A stretch of DNA of 64,000 nt from Deltaproteobacteria bacterium (GTDB lineage: Bacteria; Desulfobacterota; Desulfobacteria; Desulfobacterales; Desulfobacteraceae). Within the stretch, counting starts at the first letter, position 1. The number at the start of each line of letters is the position of its first letter. Of the stretch, positions 25,536-34,188 are shown one piece after another. The stretch spans positions 51,809 through 115,808 of the forward strand of contig JAQIBP010000034.1 in the NCBI GenBank assembly GCA_027858995.1, written 5' to 3'. The notes under the pieces were generated by a model. It was not told the DNA's origin, did no database searches, and was given only the letters and a program-made list of their open reading frames with translations. A program made the position numbers and the translations under genes.

Positions 25536-26438
25536 TTATGAACCCCATATTATACCAGTGGTGAGCAGAATATGTGTTAGAAGGATTAACGCGACATTTT
25601 TTCCCATGAACGGAATTAGATCAGGTATGGAATTGAATTTTTTTTTCACTCCAAGAAAAATATGAAATGCGGGTATTATGCATATCAGACTGATAAGGCT
25701 TTGCAAGGGAAGAAGATTTAACAGCCAGCCTGCAATAATAGAGAAAAAAGCCAATAGCCAAAAAGAGCCGTAAATATTTACACAGGTTTTTTTGCCCACT
25801 GCAATGGGAAGATGTTTCCTGCCAAATTCCCTGTCCGCATCAATATCAGGAAACTGGTTTAATAAAAGAAGATTGCATACAAGGAAAAAGGGCACCATGG
25901 ATATTATAAATGATGTCCATGAATAAAGGCCGGTTAAAACAAAATTTGTTCCCATTACCATTAGATGTCCAAATCCTATGCCTGGAGCAATAAGGCAAAG
26001 CAGAGGGTTTTTGTTTAGCCATTTTGTATATGTCACTATAATCACCATCCCAAGTAATCCAAGAGGCAGAAGTCCCCATCCTGAGATATAGATAAAGTAA
26101 AAACCTGTAATAGTGGTGATTATCAGAGAAACCACTCCTGTAATCAGGGCATAATGAGCTTTTTCAGGGTTTTCAGGAAGGGTTTTGCTGCCTCCGCTGA
26201 AAGGAGTCGGTATGGTTTTAAAATCAAGTCCGGTTTTAAAATCATCGTATTCATTCAATGCATTGACGCTGATATGGGATAGAACCGCTCCAATAAGGAT
26301 AAGCAGCAAATGTAATAAATTTATGGTGTTTCCTGTATATAAAGCTGATGCTGCACCAAGGATTACACAGGTTGGAGGCAAAACAAGAAATGGTATGCGC
26401 ATGGAACCTAATGTGACACTTTTAATATTGTCTTTCAT
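25536..26438 (-). CDS. UbiA-family prenyltransferase (MenA-like)
   Basis: 300-residue integral-membrane prenyltransferase with about eight helices. First Asp-rich motif NALNEYDDFKTGLD (near 64-77) and second motif DIDADREFGRKHLP (near 198-211) supply the Mg-diphosphate sites. The ordering and the SGGSKTLPE loop are like 1,4-dihydroxy-2-naphthoate prenyltransferases. It probably attaches a polyprenyl chain to an aromatic acceptor for menaquinone or a related lipid. No men genes are adjacent, so the acceptor is inferred. Confidence 0.82.
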   Translation of the reverse strand: MKDNIKSVTLGSMRIPFLVLPPTCVILGAASALYTGNTINLLHLLLILIGAVLSHISVNALNEYDDFKTGLDFKTIPTPFSGGSKTLPENPEKAHYALITGVVSLIITTITGFYFIYISGWGLLPLGLLGMVIIVTYTKWLNKNPLLCLIAPGIGFGHLMVMGTNFVLTGLYSWTSFIISMVPFFLVCNLLLLNQFPDIDADREFGRKHLPIAVGKKTCVNIYGSFWLLAFFSIIAGWLLNLLPLQSLISLICIIPAFHIFLGVKKKFNSIPDLIPFMGKNVALILLTHILLTTGIIWGS

Positions 26439-26543
26439 AAATTTGTATCCAGAAATTCTGAAATAACTTTGACTTTACCCATTGACCTGTTAGTGTATTT
26501 TATTTCCTTTTTCATATATTTTTTTCTATTCCGCCATTAATGG

Positions 26544-27140
26544 CTATTCAATGTGTAATTTCTGAGCCAGGTTTTCGCCATGCCAAATGTATAGAGCCAA
26601 TAGTGGTATAGAACCGCTACGCATTCCATGAGAAATCCAAGGCTTATGATAAATTGGAACACCTCGTGGTCGCGGCAACCAATCCTCCTCCCCCTGTATC
26701 CAAAATGCCTGTGAATTATATGGTACATATACTTCCTCTGCTTCGTGGCTGTGCTTTGGATATTCAGTGTTGGGCCCAAGTAACAAAAATCCACAAGCGA
26801 TATCTTCGCTTGCAACGGGTCCGCGTGACCCAATTAATTCTGTCCAGCCGTAGTTTTCTAAAAAAGCCTCTCCGAAATCTTTTGCTGTATACGTTTGTCC
26901 CCAGCTAAGATCGTCTGCGCAGGATTTGAGCGTTTTTATTGCATTTGCACTTTTTTCATTCGGATATACATCAATTTCAGGCAAATATGAAAGAACAGGG
27001 AGGTGCCGACGGGAAACCTTTCTATTTTTAAATGGTTTTGAAGGCCATTTTTTTAAAAATACAGATAGGCAATGATCATCGATGCTTATTAGATAATCGA
27101 ATAAAATATCAATTAATGCCATTGCATGGTTTTCATTCAT
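26544..27140 (-). CDS. Cupin protein of the DMSP lyase (DddL/DddQ-like) family
   Basis: 198 residues. N-terminal helical part (1-90), then a cupin barrel. Expected metal ligands are all present: HSHEAEEVYVP supplies His, His, Glu and Tyr, and WISHGMRSG supplies the last His. The flanking GFLLLGPNTEYPKHSH and PLLALYIWHGEN resemble the dimethylsulfoniopropionate lyase family, which splits DMSP into DMS and acrylate. No acrylate or DMSP uptake genes are nearby, so a different cupin lyase or isomerase remains possible. It stands alone between a UbiA gene and a compositionally unusual patch. Confidence 0.68.
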   Translation of the reverse strand: MNENHAMALIDILFDYLISIDDHCLSVFLKKWPSKPFKNRKVSRRHLPVLSYLPEIDVYPNEKSANAIKTLKSCADDLSWGQTYTAKDFGEAFLENYGWTELIGSRGPVASEDIACGFLLLGPNTEYPKHSHEAEEVYVPYNSQAFWIQGEEDWLPRPRGVPIYHKPWISHGMRSGSIPLLALYIWHGENLAQKLHIE

Positions 27141-27171
27141 TTAATAACTCTCGATACTTCAATAGTTAACG

Positions 27172-27283
27172 TCAATTATCACAGGCTGGCCGTGGCATAA
27201 GCAATCAACTTGGAGCCGCAGCATTGAACGTGGAGTGACCTCTTAAAAACGCACGGGATAGCCAGTCCGGTGCATAAAATTGA
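27172..27283. other. Imperfect inverted repeat between two accessory genes
   Basis: The left arm TCAATTATCACAGGCTGGC and the right arm (complement of TCAATTTTATGCACCGG plus ACTGGC) pair imperfectly around about 70 bases of G+C-rich sequence. It lies upstream of the DMSP-lyase-like gene and 3' of the Cys-motif gene, marking the edge of the unusual-composition patch. No integrase-type core site was recognised. Confidence 0.3.
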
Positions 27284-27294
27284 TAGCTGATACA

Positions 27295-28026
27295 TCATTT
27301 TGAATCTCTCAACATGCCTGCTGCAAAGAAATCGGATGCTAACTGCTGCATGAACTTGACGGCTGGCCCACCAACCTTGAAAACAGGAAGGTTCCCATCT
27401 TTTGAAAGAAATACTTCTTGATGGGGAAGACGAGCCGAGTGATTCGAGACAATGAACAGCCAGAATAATCCGCCAAAAACGGCTCGATAGGCCGAGTGAC
27501 CGTCTATCTTCGTGGGGATACTTTCAGGTGGATAAACAAATTGCTGCATTAGTTCTTGGCTCAATGTCGGTAACATCAGAATTGAGCCGTATTCATAAAC
27601 CTCTCCAGGGCGGTTCTCGAATAGCATCTTACGAAGCCTCTCGGTATGAGGCCCCAAGTTGATCCTGTGTACCTCTGGTCTGCTCGTGATGGAGGCTCGC
27701 CAAATTAAGGACATTTGGAATAGTTTAAAAGGTGTATATTGCAGATCCGAAAATACAACAGCTCGATCATCCTCAACCACTTTTAGTGACAGATCATAGA
27801 AAACATCTCGAGCGTACCCTTCCCACTTGCTAAACCGCTGTTCGCATTCATGGCATAAAAGTCTTTGATAAATCCCTTTTGGGCGTGTGCCTCTTCTCAT
27901 GTTCACATCTGTGGAAAGAACAAAGAAGCGATGATTATCGTCATACAGCGGTTTGTAAAGCCATTCTGGGAAGATATGAGACTCCCTCAGTAGCCTCCTG
28001 TCCTTCTTGCATAATCTACACACCAT
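27295..28026 (-). CDS. Hypothetical protein with Cys4/HNH-like zinc motif
   Basis: 243 residues. It opens MVCRLCKKDRRLLRESHIFP, a CxxC followed by a ESH-IF element, and a second Cys pair LLCHECEQRFSKWEG lies near 55-70. This Cys4 plus His layout resembles HNH-type zinc folds found in many uncharacterised bacterial proteins, but catalytic HNH residues are not clear. The remainder (80-243) has no motif I recognise. Codon use is richer in G+C than the core genes around, suggesting acquisition. Confidence 0.6.
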   Translation of the reverse strand: MVCRLCKKDRRLLRESHIFPEWLYKPLYDDNHRFFVLSTDVNMRRGTRPKGIYQRLLCHECEQRFSKWEGYARDVFYDLSLKVVEDDRAVVFSDLQYTPFKLFQMSLIWRASITSRPEVHRINLGPHTERLRKMLFENRPGEVYEYGSILMLPTLSQELMQQFVYPPESIPTKIDGHSAYRAVFGGLFWLFIVSNHSARLPHQEVFLSKDGNLPVFKVGGPAVKFMQQLASDFFAAGMLRDSK

Positions 28027-28082
28027 GTGTTCTCACAATCACTTTAAACCTATAATGAAATACTGTTCGAAAGGTCACATCC

Positions 28083-28760
28083 TTAGGGTTGCTGATCCCG
28101 AACAGCACGAAAAATTGTATCCATGGCTCTTGTAAGTTGAACAGACACTCGTTGCCATGCTATGCGTGCGGCTTTGTCTCCCGACGAGTAACCCCACATG
28201 TTGAATTCTCTATGCTCTGCTACAATAGGCAGGCTAAAATTTATTGGCTTTATACCCCGGTGGTCCTGCACTTCAAGATCAATCCAGGCGGCACCATTCC
28301 ACCAGCCTTCACCGGAAAAAGATCCTGCAAACAGTGTCTGTTGGGCCGATATGTTACCCACGACGGTCCCCCATGAGCCGATGGCACTACCCTGCGCTGA
28401 ACTCACGGCATCCGCAAAGGCCACTGTAGAAATTAGGCGACTTCCAAAGATGGCTCCTAAGGTGACAAGCCGAACTCGCACCGCCACACGACCTTGTGGT
28501 ATTTTTGTAAAGTAGCTACTCCATTCAATCGAAGAACCGTAAATCCGTTTCAAATCTTCTTGTAGTTGTGCCGCTGCGTCTTTTGGTTCCTGGCTTGCTC
28601 TTCCATCAAAAACCGCACAAAGAACCGGCGGTTTTAAATCAAGCCCACTCCTTGGGGAGTCAGATAGCGTTGGGGCGATGTGACGTTCTGTAGCGCACCC
28701 GCTAATTCCGGCCAAAACAATGATCGCTGCCATAGTGATCCACAGATGTTTGATTTGCAC
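28083..28760 (-). CDS. Hypothetical outer-membrane-type lipoprotein
   Basis: 225 residues with a lipoprotein signal: basic MQIKHLW, hydrophobic stretch, lipobox LAGISGC with the lipidated Cys at 22. The mature part is Ala/Ser/Gly-rich; a central hydrophobic segment around 100-125 and DKAARIAWQRVSVQL near the C-terminus stand out. No family recognised. Composition is G+C-rich like the gene at 27295-28026, 56 bp downstream, and both probably arrived together. Confidence 0.65.
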   Translation of the reverse strand: MQIKHLWITMAAIIVLAGISGCATERHIAPTLSDSPRSGLDLKPPVLCAVFDGRASQEPKDAAAQLQEDLKRIYGSSIEWSSYFTKIPQGRVAVRVRLVTLGAIFGSRLISTVAFADAVSSAQGSAIGSWGTVVGNISAQQTLFAGSFSGEGWWNGAAWIDLEVQDHRGIKPINFSLPIVAEHREFNMWGYSSGDKAARIAWQRVSVQLTRAMDTIFRAVRDQQP

Positions 28761-29257
28761 TTTGCTTCCTCCAGCTAACAGTATTAATAAATAGAAAAAA
28801 ATCTATATATCACCTATATACAATGGAAAAATTTTCTATTTATTATAATAATTTGATCAAAACACAGAAAAATTACCATTGATTTTTCTTTTTTTCTTCG
28901 TACAAGATAAAATCATGGACGTCAATCAAAAGTTTTCACCTCAATGTATCGTGGATTGGAAATAATACCAATATTTCGCTTATTATCATTGTAGCGGTAA
29001 AGCTTTCAAAGGCCTGCTACCGCTTCCAGTGCAGGTGGTTTAACTTTGTGGGCGCATTTGGGTTTTGCTTACAGGTTTTGATTGGTGAAACGGTTAAGCC
29101 GCCAAATTGTTTGAACGAAGAATGAGTGAGTTTTTGGCGGCCAGTGGAGCCAATCCTAAAACCTGTTGCAAGTTCCAACTAAGCGCCCACAAAGTTAAAA
29201 CACCGGAACGGGTCAAAGAGAACCGGTCAAAGAGAGAAAATTTTTTATAACAAATAT
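28761..29257. other. Gene-free region carrying a palindromic element
   Basis: About 500 bases with no supported gene. The first 200 bases are A/T-rich. A hairpin AGCGGTA/TACCGCT sits at about 28993-29023, and the 161 bp palindromic element follows at 29039-29199. A short direct repeat GGTCAAAGAGA occurs at about 29212 and 29228 just before the hrpA stop. Confidence 0.5.
29039..29199. repeat. 161 bp palindromic element with 17 bp perfect terminal inverted repeats
   Basis: The ends TTTAACTTTGTGGGCGC and its exact complement bound the element. Inside, further complementary blocks line up in order: ACAGGTTTTGATTGG with CCAATCCTAAAACCTGT, and GCCGCCAAA with TTTGGCGGC. The whole element can fold into one long interrupted hairpin. 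It has no coding capacity, so it looks like a MITE or other non-autonomous element, or a structured RNA. Only one copy is in the window. Confidence 0.75.
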
Positions 29258-32200
29258 TCAGATCATTGTACTTAATTTTGTTAAAAATTTATCAAGCCTT
29301 GTGGCAGAAATTTTTACAGCTGTTTTAATCTCCGGGGCAAACAGAGATATCTTATACTCCTCAAGAAGCCAGAAAAATTCTTCTATCTTTTGTGATTTTT
29401 CCAGTGTTGATCTCTGGGAGAGAGAAGATAGAAGGCTTTCCAAATATCTGTTGTATTTTGTAAGCTGCAGTATCTTTTTTTCTTCCTTCACAGGATTATC
29501 AGCAGCTCTTTGTGCTCTGATTGCGATACAGGCTATATAGCGGTTAAGGTTTGTGATTCTTTCGTATGTATAAATATCGAGAAAATTATGCGGAGCAAGG
29601 TTTTTTAAATTTTTGAAAAGATCTGAAAGAGTGATAAAAGTTTTTCTCTTTTTCTGGTGCTGCAAAGAGAGTTTTTGTATTAGCTCAAAACATGTTTGAT
29701 ACTCTTTGCCGATTTCAAGAGTGGTTCTGATAAATTTTTGTCCGCTGTTGTACAAATTTTTTAACTCTTTTTGCCCATGATTTGTAAACTCTTTTTTTGT
29801 CCTGATATTTTTTGCAAACAGGGTATTGGTGATCAGATTAAACAGAGAGTGCTGAAATTTTGCCTGTCCGCTGAAAAAAAGTGCTATCTGTTTTATTCCG
29901 GCAGAAGTATTGATATCTTTTTTTAGGGCTTTGAAGTTATCTGGACAGGTGGTTTGAAAAAGCTTGTTTACTCCCTTAATATGAGAATCAAATGCCTCCT
30001 GCTTTGATTTGAACAATCTTAAGGATAAGACTTGTTGCATTGCGCTCTTTGAGGCATGGCTGCTGCCTTTTCCGGTGTCAGTTTCAATCTCAATTTTTAA
30101 ACCAGGATACTTTTTTTGTGAGAAATTTTTTCCTGCCACCTCCTTATCAATGGAGTTAACAGTAATAAATTCTTCAAGGTCTTTGAAATTCCACCCTTTT
30201 ATATTGGTTTTTTCATACTTTTTTCTAATTTTATCAAAACTGTTATCTGCCGTAGGTACAGATACACCTGCAAATTCATCCAAAACTCTATTGTCACGTA
30301 ATGCTTTGATTTCCCTGCCTTGTTCATCCCTGATGGAGATTCTCATTTTCAGATGGTCGGGAAGATCTCTGTCTGACCATTGAGTGGCAGGGATCACAAG
30401 GTTAAACCGCTTTTGAATAAAGGTGGAAAGCATTGAAAACAAAGGTTTGTCTTGTTGCAGCATCTCCTTTGCAATAATTTTTGCATTTTGAGAAACCGGA
30501 ACAAGCTTTACCCGCTGTTTTTTGGGAAGAGCTTTTATAAGAGCTGCAATTTTTTTTTCAAAAAGCCCGGGAACCAGCATGTCTACTTTATGTTTTGAGA
30601 CGCCTGTGGCAGAATCTACAGGAATTTTTATGGTAACCCCATCTTTTTTAGATCCAGGCTTGAATTCATATTCAAGCTTAAATCTGCCCTGTTCCATTTC
30701 AAGGGTATCAGGAAAGAGAGATAGTGCATTATCATCAATTGAAGATTTTTGAAGATCCTCTTTTGTCATTTTTAAAAAATCTTCGCTTTTCTGATCTTTA
30801 ATAAATTTTGAAAAAGTTCTGATATTAAAAAATGGTTCTGGAAGTTTTGATTGATAAAACATATACATATCATCTTCAGATGCCAGAATATCTTTTTTGC
30901 GCTGTTTATGTTCAAGGGTTTCAAGCTCTTCAATAAGCTTTAGATTGTGATTCATAAATTTAAATTTTTGATTAATTTCACCCTGCACCAGAGCATGGCG
31001 GATAAATATCTCTCCTGACTCTTCAGGGTTTATGGAACCATATGCAATTTTGCGATTGCTTACAATGATAAGCCCGAACAAGGATACCTGCTCATTTGCA
31101 ACAACTTCACCTCTCTTCTTTTCCCAGTGAGGATCGGAATATGTATGTGTGCACAGATCTTTTCCTATATGTTCAAGCCATTCAGGATCAATTTTTGCCA
31201 CACTTCTTGCAAAAAGCTGGCTTGTTTTTACAAATTCGGCTGCCACTATCCAGTTCCCGGCATTGTTAAAAAGCCCAGAACCGGGAAATATCATTGCCTG
31301 CTGACCTTTGGCAGCATTAAAAATATTTTTCTCTTTTTTATGGGCAATATTGGCAAGGTATCCATATAAGAGGCATTGATGCAATGCTATGTACAAAGCT
31401 CCTCCGATATCAAAAGCTTTATCCTTCATCCCTTTGCTGCCAACCTGATCCGGGATTTTTTTATTCCCTTTTATTCCATGCTCTTTTAAGATTCTAATGA
31501 TTTGTCTGTGGATTTCACTCCACTCTCTTAAACGTTTAAAAGAGAGGAAATGGTCCCGGCAGTATTTTTTAAGTTTTGACCTGGTTTTTAATTTTTTTTC
31601 AGCTTTTTTATATGCATTCCAGATATTTAAAAGGGTGATAAAATCAGAAGCCGGGTCTTTGAACAATGCATGTTTTTGATCAGCTGCCTGGGATTTTTCA
31701 GCAGGGCGCTGTCTTGGATCTGCAATGGCAAGGGCGGTTGTAATTACACACGCCTCTTTTAAACACCCTTTTTTATCAGCTTCAATTAGAATCCTGGACA
31801 ATTTTGGATCAATGGGCAGTTTTGCCATTATTCTGCCTATTTTTGTGAGGATATATTTTTTTTGTTTTATCTTAACGGCACCGATTTCAACAAGGGTTGC
31901 AAAACCATCCTTAATACTTCTATGTGCAGGCCTGTCAATAAATGGGAAAGTTGAAACATCTCCAAGATTCAAAGAGATCATCCTTAATATGACTTCAGCA
32001 AGATTGCTTCTTAAAATTTCCGGTGAGGTGAAAAAGGGTCTTGTAGCAAATTCATCTTCATCAAATAGTCTTATGCAGACCCCGTTTTCAACTCTGCCGC
32101 ATCTTCCAAGCCGTTGATTTGCAGAAGATTGGGAAATAGAGCTGACAGGCAGTGCAGTAGTTCTTGTCCTTGGTGAATAGTTAGGAATTCTTGCAAGTCC

Positions 32201-33151
32201 TGTATCCACAACAAATTTAATTCCCGGAATTGTCAAAGAAGTTTCAGCCACATTGGTTGCAACAATGATTTTTCGTCCCACCTGCCTTGAAAAAATCTTA
32301 GATTGTTCCTTTGCTGAAAGTCTTGCAAAAAGAGGCATAACATTGACACCGGGATGATTATGCCCCCTGATTATTTCCATGGTGTCACCAATGTCCTGCT
32401 CTGTTGGCATGAAAACCAGAATATCACCGGATCTTTGTTTTAAAAGAAGCGTGTTTACAGCATCGGCAGCAGCTTCAACATAATTTTCATCTTCAAGATT
32501 TTCGCCTTCATCTTTATTGTTTGAAAAAGGCATGTAATTTGTTTCAACGGGAAACATCCGTCCGGATACCTCAATGATGGGTGCATCATCAAAGGCTTTG
32601 GAAAATTTTTGGGTATCAATGGTAGCCGAAGTTATTATAAGTTTCAGATTATCTCTTTTTTTGACAAGACGTCTTAACAGCCCAAGGGTAAAATCAATAT
32701 TCAGGCTTCTTTCATGGGCTTCATCCACAATAATGGTATCATAGGCATTTAAAAATCTGTCACTCTGGGTTTCAGCAAGCAAAATACCGTCAGTCATCAT
32801 TTTAATAGAGATATTGCCGCGGGCTTTATCATCAAATCTTATTTTATAACCAATTGATTGACCAATATTCTCGCCTAATTCCTGGGCAATTCTTCTGGCA
32901 ACATTTATTGCTGCAATACGTCTTGGCTGGGTACAGCCGATCATGCCTTTAATCCCGCGCCCTGCTTTAATACAGAATTTCGGGATCTGAGTAGTTTTAC
33001 CAGACCCTGTTTCCCCGGAGATAATCACAACTTTATTGTTCTTTATTGTCTCTATTATTTCATCTTTTTTCTGGGTGATGGGCAGATCTGGATTGAATTT
33101 TATATTTAAAGGTCTGCTTAAAGGCCTTTTGATTCGTTTTTGTCTGTTCAT
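29258..33151 (-). CDS. hrpA: ATP-dependent RNA helicase HrpA (DEAH/RHA family)
   Basis: 1297 residues, the usual HrpA size. Motif I GETGSGKT near 43-50, DEAH as VDEAHERSL near 137-145, SAT near 175, and motif VI QRLGRCGR near 345. These are followed by HA2 and OB-fold domains, then a large HrpA-specific C-terminal half (about 700-1297) with the DUF3418-like region. In E. coli HrpA helps rescue stalled ribosomes and mRNA processing. It is a single transcription unit with no close partner. Confidence 0.95.
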   Translation of the reverse strand: MNRQKRIKRPLSRPLNIKFNPDLPITQKKDEIIETIKNNKVVIISGETGSGKTTQIPKFCIKAGRGIKGMIGCTQPRRIAAINVARRIAQELGENIGQSIGYKIRFDDKARGNISIKMMTDGILLAETQSDRFLNAYDTIIVDEAHERSLNIDFTLGLLRRLVKKRDNLKLIITSATIDTQKFSKAFDDAPIIEVSGRMFPVETNYMPFSNNKDEGENLEDENYVEAAADAVNTLLLKQRSGDILVFMPTEQDIGDTMEIIRGHNHPGVNVMPLFARLSAKEQSKIFSRQVGRKIIVATNVAETSLTIPGIKFVVDTGLARIPNYSPRTRTTALPVSSISQSSANQRLGRCGRVENGVCIRLFDEDEFATRPFFTSPEILRSNLAEVILRMISLNLGDVSTFPFIDRPAHRSIKDGFATLVEIGAVKIKQKKYILTKIGRIMAKLPIDPKLSRILIEADKKGCLKEACVITTALAIADPRQRPAEKSQAADQKHALFKDPASDFITLLNIWNAYKKAEKKLKTRSKLKKYCRDHFLSFKRLREWSEIHRQIIRILKEHGIKGNKKIPDQVGSKGMKDKAFDIGGALYIALHQCLLYGYLANIAHKKEKNIFNAAKGQQAMIFPGSGLFNNAGNWIVAAEFVKTSQLFARSVAKIDPEWLEHIGKDLCTHTYSDPHWEKKRGEVVANEQVSLFGLIIVSNRKIAYGSINPEESGEIFIRHALVQGEINQKFKFMNHNLKLIEELETLEHKQRKKDILASEDDMYMFYQSKLPEPFFNIRTFSKFIKDQKSEDFLKMTKEDLQKSSIDDNALSLFPDTLEMEQGRFKLEYEFKPGSKKDGVTIKIPVDSATGVSKHKVDMLVPGLFEKKIAALIKALPKKQRVKLVPVSQNAKIIAKEMLQQDKPLFSMLSTFIQKRFNLVIPATQWSDRDLPDHLKMRISIRDEQGREIKALRDNRVLDEFAGVSVPTADNSFDKIRKKYEKTNIKGWNFKDLEEFITVNSIDKEVAGKNFSQKKYPGLKIEIETDTGKGSSHASKSAMQQVLSLRLFKSKQEAFDSHIKGVNKLFQTTCPDNFKALKKDINTSAGIKQIALFFSGQAKFQHSLFNLITNTLFAKNIRTKKEFTNHGQKELKNLYNSGQKFIRTTLEIGKEYQTCFELIQKLSLQHQKKRKTFITLSDLFKNLKNLAPHNFLDIYTYERITNLNRYIACIAIRAQRAADNPVKEEKKILQLTKYNRYLESLLSSLSQRSTLEKSQKIEEFFWLLEEYKISLFAPEIKTAVKISATRLDKFLTKLSTMI

Positions 33152-33264
33152 AACAGAACATAATATAATCCAGGCAATATTTATAGAGCAACCTTTTTTT
33201 TATATATACCAGTATCCAATGATTGAAGTTACTGACAGCCATGGGACTAAAAATTCAGGCAGGT

Positions 33265-34164
33265 TCATATTGACCCTTTTAATTCATCATCATTTCGCTC
33301 AGCTTCAACTTCATGAATCATATCAATATTATGGAGGATTAAAAGTTCTTCTTTTGTATCCGATCCTTTTAACATATTGATGCCCGAAGGGGCCCAAATG
33401 CCTGAACCACCACAATATTCAATTCCTTCAAGGCTGTGCAGCCCTACCGCATTTGCAGCCATGATCCAGACCTGGTTTTGAAAGGCAAGGGTCGGCATGA
33501 TCATGTTCCAGAGAAATTTATTGTATGACTCCTCTTTTATATTTAGCCCCTTGTACTCTCGTTCCCCTTGTTTTCTCCAGGCAGCATTGACAATTAGCGC
33601 ATCCACTTTTTTACTATTGACGAGTTTCTGGGCAAGTCTGGGAAAATAGATATCCCAGCAGGTCAGGAATCCAAATTTTCCCCACTCTGTCTTAAGCACC
33701 AATGTATCATTTATACCTTTTGATACATATTCTTTCTCAAACCGGGACAGATAGGTCTTTTTATAAGTTCTTTCCTGATCAAAATAATTGCCGGTCTGGT
33801 CCAGAACAAAGCTGATATTAAAATATTTATTCGTATCTTCCCTGTTTTGAATAAGACCGTTAAACACAATATACTGCAGGGTTTCGTTTACATATAACCG
33901 GACAATCTCGTCAAGTCAGTCTGTCAATTGATCCAGGCAGACCCTTTCCATATAGAGCCTGCACTCTTTTTCAGGTTTTCAGAAATATCCGGAAAGGCAG
34001 TATTCAGGGAAAATCACAAGATTTATTTTTTTTTCAGAGAACAGGTTTAAGGCTTTAATAATGCTGTTTTTATTTCCCTCAGGGTTTCTGGTTTTTGGAT
34101 TGATATTGGCAATTCCTATAGAAATATTTTTCAAATTTTCAGAAAAATATTTTTCAATTATCAT
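33265..34164 (-). pseudogene. Nitrilase-family carbon-nitrogen hydrolase interrupted by two in-frame TGA codons
   Basis: From ATG 34164 one frame runs to 33265 (299 codons plus stop), broken only by TGA at 33979-33981 and TGA at 33916-33918. The catalytic triad is otherwise complete: Glu in VIFPEYCLSGYF, Lys in the YKKTYL region, Cys in GFLTCWDIYFP. The first TGA directly follows SGYF and the second follows DQLTD; Trp (TGG) is the likely ancestor of both. Selenocysteine is formally possible but no SECIS-like hairpin was convincing after either codon. It sits in a decaying patch with an MttB fragment. Confidence 0.8.
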
Positions 34165-34188
34165 AAACCCCTCATCATCTTATTTTAT

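Noticed and set aside
27172..27283. Integron attC site
   Set aside because: Inverted arms are present but the GTTRRRY/RYYYAAC core sites and cassette structure are not.
33916..33981. Selenocysteine at the two TGA codons of the nitrilase-like gene
   Set aside because: No convincing SECIS-like stem-loop right after either codon, and both contexts fit a former Trp; kept only as an alternative to test.
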